From positions 1 through 43,387 of the forward strand of contig JABISG010000170.1 of assembly GCA_018699955.1 (NCBI GenBank): DNA of 43,387 nucleotides, read 5' to 3'. The notes beneath the pieces are model-generated. The model had not been told where the DNA came from and searched no databases. It was given only the letters and a program-made list of their open reading frames with translations. Both the position numbers and the translations under genes were made by a program. Shown here one piece after another: positions 41,399-43,387 of the stretch (positions within the stretch are counted from its first letter, which is position 1; each line of letters begins with the position of its first letter). The DNA comes from Planctomycetaceae bacterium (GTDB lineage: Bacteria; Planctomycetota; Planctomycetia; Planctomycetales; Planctomycetaceae).

Positions 41399-42085
41399 TC
41401 AATTTCCCAGCGGGCGGCGATTCGCAATTTCAGATCTCTGACGCAATTCACCAGGTTTCCATTCGCAATTGCGATAGTCCGCCGTCGGAACCCAGACGGA
41501 TTCCCCCGTCGATTGTCCACCCGATAGCAGTCCAATCAGTCGTCCACTTGAGTCGAGCAACGGCCGCCCACTGTCACCGGGTTTCGTGTTGTGGTCGGTT
41601 TTCAGGAGACGCGTGCCATCCTCGTCGGCGATTGTGTTGCTTAGGACCGTGCCATAGCGGCGGACGTTGGGTTCATCTGAAAGCGACAGGATGAAACAAC
41701 GCTCACCCACTTCTGCCAGATCTTTCCTCACCGCGATCAACGGCAACGACTCGCGTGTGCCGACGCGGAGGACGACAACTCCTTCAAAAGATTTCGGTTT
41801 GGAAATGATCTCAACGTCGGGGAACTCAACTCCGTCGAAAAACACTCGTGTGGATTTGTCGGGCTTACAATGGTTGACCATCCACACCACTCCCCAGTTC
41901 TGCGTATTCACTCCGTAGCTGTCACTGACACCTTGCGTTTTGATTCGGCAAACGGCCCCGCGCGCGTACTCATCCAGTTTGGATGCGTCCTGACTCGGAG
42001 GCGCCATGCCGTATGCCAGTGCCGCGACACCAAGAACGACCACCACTGCCAGCTTCCCTTTGTGTTGCAAGACGAATTGTTTCAT
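41399..42085 (-). CDS. Membrane-anchored trypsin-fold protein, probably lacking the catalytic Asp
   Basis: The 228-aa protein has an N-terminal anchor (KLAVVVVLGVAALAYGM) and a trypsin-like fold of the S1C/HtrA type. The nucleophile block is clear (NTKPGDSGRPLLDSSGRLIG) and a plausible catalytic His lies in WMVNHC. Where the family has DLAVLKV, this protein reads GVVVLRV, so the catalytic Asp appears replaced by Gly, with a Glu one position earlier. It may be inactive or use an altered triad. AAGGAG 8 nt upstream supports the ATG at 42085. It sits between the BON-domain gene and hsp20, all leftward. Confidence 0.75.
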   Translation of the reverse strand: MKQFVLQHKGKLAVVVVLGVAALAYGMAPPSQDASKLDEYARGAVCRIKTQGVSDSYGVNTQNWGVVWMVNHCKPDKSTRVFFDGVEFPDVEIISKPKSFEGVVVLRVGTRESLPLIAVRKDLAEVGERCFILSLSDEPNVRRYGTVLSNTIADEDGTRLLKTDHNTKPGDSGRPLLDSSGRLIGLLSGGQSTGESVWVPTADYRNCEWKPGELRQRSEIANRRPLGN

Positions 42086-42135
42086 TGTTCTGTCTCCTTC
42101 TTGCCTTTTTTTCCATCAGTTGCAGTCCGTCATTG

Positions 42136-42393
42136 CTATCGGACGACGATTTCGTTCTTCAGTATTTCGACTCCATCAACAGACTTCGCGGCCTCTTGCG
42201 CGACTTGCTTCTGGTGATAGGTGGCCACACATCCTCGAAGAGCCACAAAGCCTTCATGCACGCTGGCCCTGATCTCCTGCAGTTGCGGATAGCCGGTCGA
42301 TGCGAGAGATGCTCTGACTCTCTGAAGCAGTTTTCCGTCGCTTGTGTTCGCATCAACGGACGGTCTCGTGTGAGTTTTTGGGTGCATGCTCAT
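42136..42393 (-). CDS. Single BON-domain protein
   Basis: This 85-aa protein consists of one BON domain: LLQRVRASLASTGYPQLQEI, then VHEGFVALRGCVATYHQKQV and AAKSVDGVEILKNEIVV. BON domains bind phospholipid or other cell-envelope ligands and occur in OsmY and related stress proteins. There is no signal peptide, so it is either cytoplasmic or exported by another route. It lies 50 bp upstream of the trypsin-fold gene in the same direction. GGGA precedes the ATG by about 10 nt. Confidence 0.8.
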   Translation of the reverse strand: MSMHPKTHTRPSVDANTSDGKLLQRVRASLASTGYPQLQEIRASVHEGFVALRGCVATYHQKQVAQEAAKSVDGVEILKNEIVVR

Positions 42394-42420
42394 TGGTGCC
42401 AGTTCCCGCGTTCATCGCAC

Positions 42421-42455
42421 AAAAAAAGCCCCGACCGTGCGTGAATGGGCACGGT
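42421..42455 (-). terminator. Intrinsic terminator (distal of a tandem pair)
   Basis: On the minus strand ACCGTGC and GCACGGT form a 7-bp stem with an 8-nt loop, followed by CGGGGC and a run of seven T. It lies between the response-regulator gene and the BON gene and would end transcripts coming from the kinase/regulator operon. Confidence 0.65.
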
Positions 42456-42474
42456 GGAGCTTTCATCGCCGAAC

Positions 42475-42505
42475 AAAAAAACCCCGCTCACGATGAAATC
42501 GCGAG
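42475..42505 (-). terminator. Intrinsic terminator (proximal of a tandem pair)
   Basis: On the minus strand CTCGCGA and TCGTGAG (one G-T pair) form a 7-bp stem with a 5-nt loop, followed by CGGGG and seven T. It lies ~140 bp after the response-regulator stop. Confidence 0.65.
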
Positions 42506-42644
42506 AAGGGCGTCATTACCAGATTGTGGGCCTCTCTTCGGTCCGACAAACGTAAGGTTAGGTACGCAGTTTGTGAAAGTCAACGGAGAAAATAAGCCAC
42601 TCGCGAGATTCACGAATTCCTCCCGAAAAGTGTCCCGGAGCAGC

Positions 42645-43232
42645 TCAGTTCTGAAACGCCTCGTCGGCTTCGACAATCGTCCGGGCAATTTCCACCATCT
42701 TCGTGTTCTTCTGGCTGGAAAGCAGTTGCAGCCGGCGAAACGCGTCTGGTTCACTCATTTCGGCCCGCTGCATCAGGACACCTTTGGCCCGTTCGATCAG
42801 TTTGCGATCCCGCAGGGCTTGTTCCAAGTCGGCCGCCTGTTGTTGTAATGCCTGAAACTCCTTGAACCGCTGCATCGCCAGATCGATCGACGCTTTCAGG
42901 CTTTGATCGTTGACCGGCTTGATCAGATACGCCAGGACATGTTCTTTCAAAGCACGATCAATGAACTCCTGGTCGTGATAGGCGGAGACGACGACAAAGG
43001 GAATCGGACACTCTTTGCGAATTATCGATGCGGCTTCCAGGCCGTCCATGTCCGGCATCTTAATGTCGGTAATCACGAGATCTGGGCGCGTCTCCCTGCA
43101 ACGACCAACAAGATCGCTGCCGCTCTGAACTTCAGCGACGACTTCGTGTCCGAATTCGGTCAGCGCCTCGGACAGGTCGGCGAGCAGTTCCGGCTCGTCT
43201 TCGGCAATGGCAATTCGCAATGATTTCGTCAT
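42645..43232 (-). CDS. Response regulator with ANTAR RNA-binding output domain
   Basis: The 195-aa protein has an N-terminal receiver domain: IAIAEDEPELLADL with the acidic pair, phospho-acceptor Asp in DLVITDIKMPDMDG, VVVSAY and the Lys of YLIKPV. A short helical linker leads to an ANTAR domain (residues ~135-190: ALRDRKLIERAKGVLMQRAE, then EPDAFRRLQLLS and VEIARTIVEADE). ANTAR proteins bind dual-hairpin RNA and prevent transcription termination, as in AmiR and NasR. The start ATG overlaps the stop of the histidine kinase gene (ATGA), so the two are translationally coupled partners. Confidence 0.92.
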   Translation of the reverse strand: MTKSLRIAIAEDEPELLADLSEALTEFGHEVVAEVQSGSDLVGRCRETRPDLVITDIKMPDMDGLEAASIIRKECPIPFVVVSAYHDQEFIDRALKEHVLAYLIKPVNDQSLKASIDLAMQRFKEFQALQQQAADLEQALRDRKLIERAKGVLMQRAEMSEPDAFRRLQLLSSQKNTKMVEIARTIVEADEAFQN

Positions 43233-43387
43233 TCTCTGCTCCTCGGCAAGGTAATGATGATCTCTGCCCCCGGTCCGTCGCCATTGCCGACGGCTACCCC
43301 GCCTCCGTGCGCTTCAACTGTTCGCTTGACGATGGCCAAACCCAGTCCCGTGCCGTGCGTCTTTGTTGTAAAGAAAGTGTCAAAAGC
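43229..43387 (-). CDS. Sensor histidine kinase, C-terminal end (5' part outside window)
   Basis: The last 52 codons of a histidine kinase enter from the right edge. The ATP-binding G2 box is visible (FFTTKTHGTGLGLAIVKRTV, then EAHGG), as is the final strand GAEIIITLP. FFTTK-type ends are typical of PAS/NtrB-like kinases. The TGA overlaps the ATG of the ANTAR regulator by the ATGA arrangement, which marks it as the cognate kinase. The sensor domain is not in the window. Confidence 0.9.
   Translation of the reverse strand, partial: AFDTFFTTKTHGTGLGLAIVKRTVEAHGGGVAVGNGDGPGAEIIITLPRSRE

Noticed and set aside
1..43387. CRISPR arrays, tRNA or rRNA genes, transposases or prophage genes
   Set aside because: No regularly spaced repeats, cloverleaf-like sequences or mobile-element proteins were recognised on reading the gaps and frames; weak or degraded copies could be missed without a search tool.

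Overview
The window looks like a chromosomal segment of a planctomycete (Planctomycetota), judged from a combination of gene types rather than from any marker gene. These are a truncated SecA paralogue, PqqD–M50–HlyD and GAF–HlyD fusion proteins, a large surface protein with an LEPR-XLL-like N-terminus and HbpS domains, an FhcC subunit of tetrahydromethanopterin C1 metabolism, HEAT-repeat secreted proteins, and many multihaem c-type cytochromes. No rRNA, tRNA, CRISPR array, insertion sequence or phage gene was recognised.

Layout. Positions 1-9168 hold mostly housekeeping or scattered genes: the 3' end of miaA, a leftward group (HEAT-repeat protein, SDR reductase, CelD-like acetyltransferase, YacP-like NYN nuclease), a small secreted protein, a lone fhcC and a short SecA-like ATPase. 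Positions 9192-18290 form a leftward five-gene redox operon. It encodes a cytoplasmic protein joining two cyclic-nucleotide-binding-like domains to a four-cluster ferredoxin, a b-type membrane cytochrome whose two H-X13-H halves are separated by a ~400-residue zinc-ribbon linker, a decahaem cytochrome c, and two paralogous pentahaem cytochromes (about 20 c-haems in all). Its control region holds several perfect inverted repeats and lies opposite a TolC-family gene.

Positions 20803-28730 form a second leftward redox cluster: an outer-membrane beta-barrel, a ten-haem LVIVD-repeat cytochrome and an HlyD-type adaptor. The cytochrome reading frame is broken by one in-frame TAG at 24670-24672, and the second half (929 codons) has no signal peptide of its own. 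Positions 29384-37576 carry a LEPR-like/metzincin/HbpS surface protein, a small secreted protein, and the convergent PqqD–M50–HlyD and GAF–HlyD genes.

Positions 38232-43387 are a stress and signalling block, all leftward: two UspA proteins, a hemerythrin-like protein, two trypsin-fold proteins (one lacking the usual catalytic Asp), Hsp20, a BON-domain protein, and a histidine kinase/ANTAR response-regulator pair.

How the parts may work together (inference): the 9-18 kb operon looks like a membrane complex passing electrons between a cytoplasmic iron-sulfur protein, a membrane di-haem b cytochrome and periplasmic cytochromes. The 21-29 kb cluster pairs an outer-membrane barrel with a ten-haem cytochrome, the arrangement of porin-cytochrome electron conduits. 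The interspersed TolC, HlyD, M50–HlyD, GAF–HlyD and short SecA genes suggest an accessory export system. These links rest on gene order and domain recognition by eye, without database searches.
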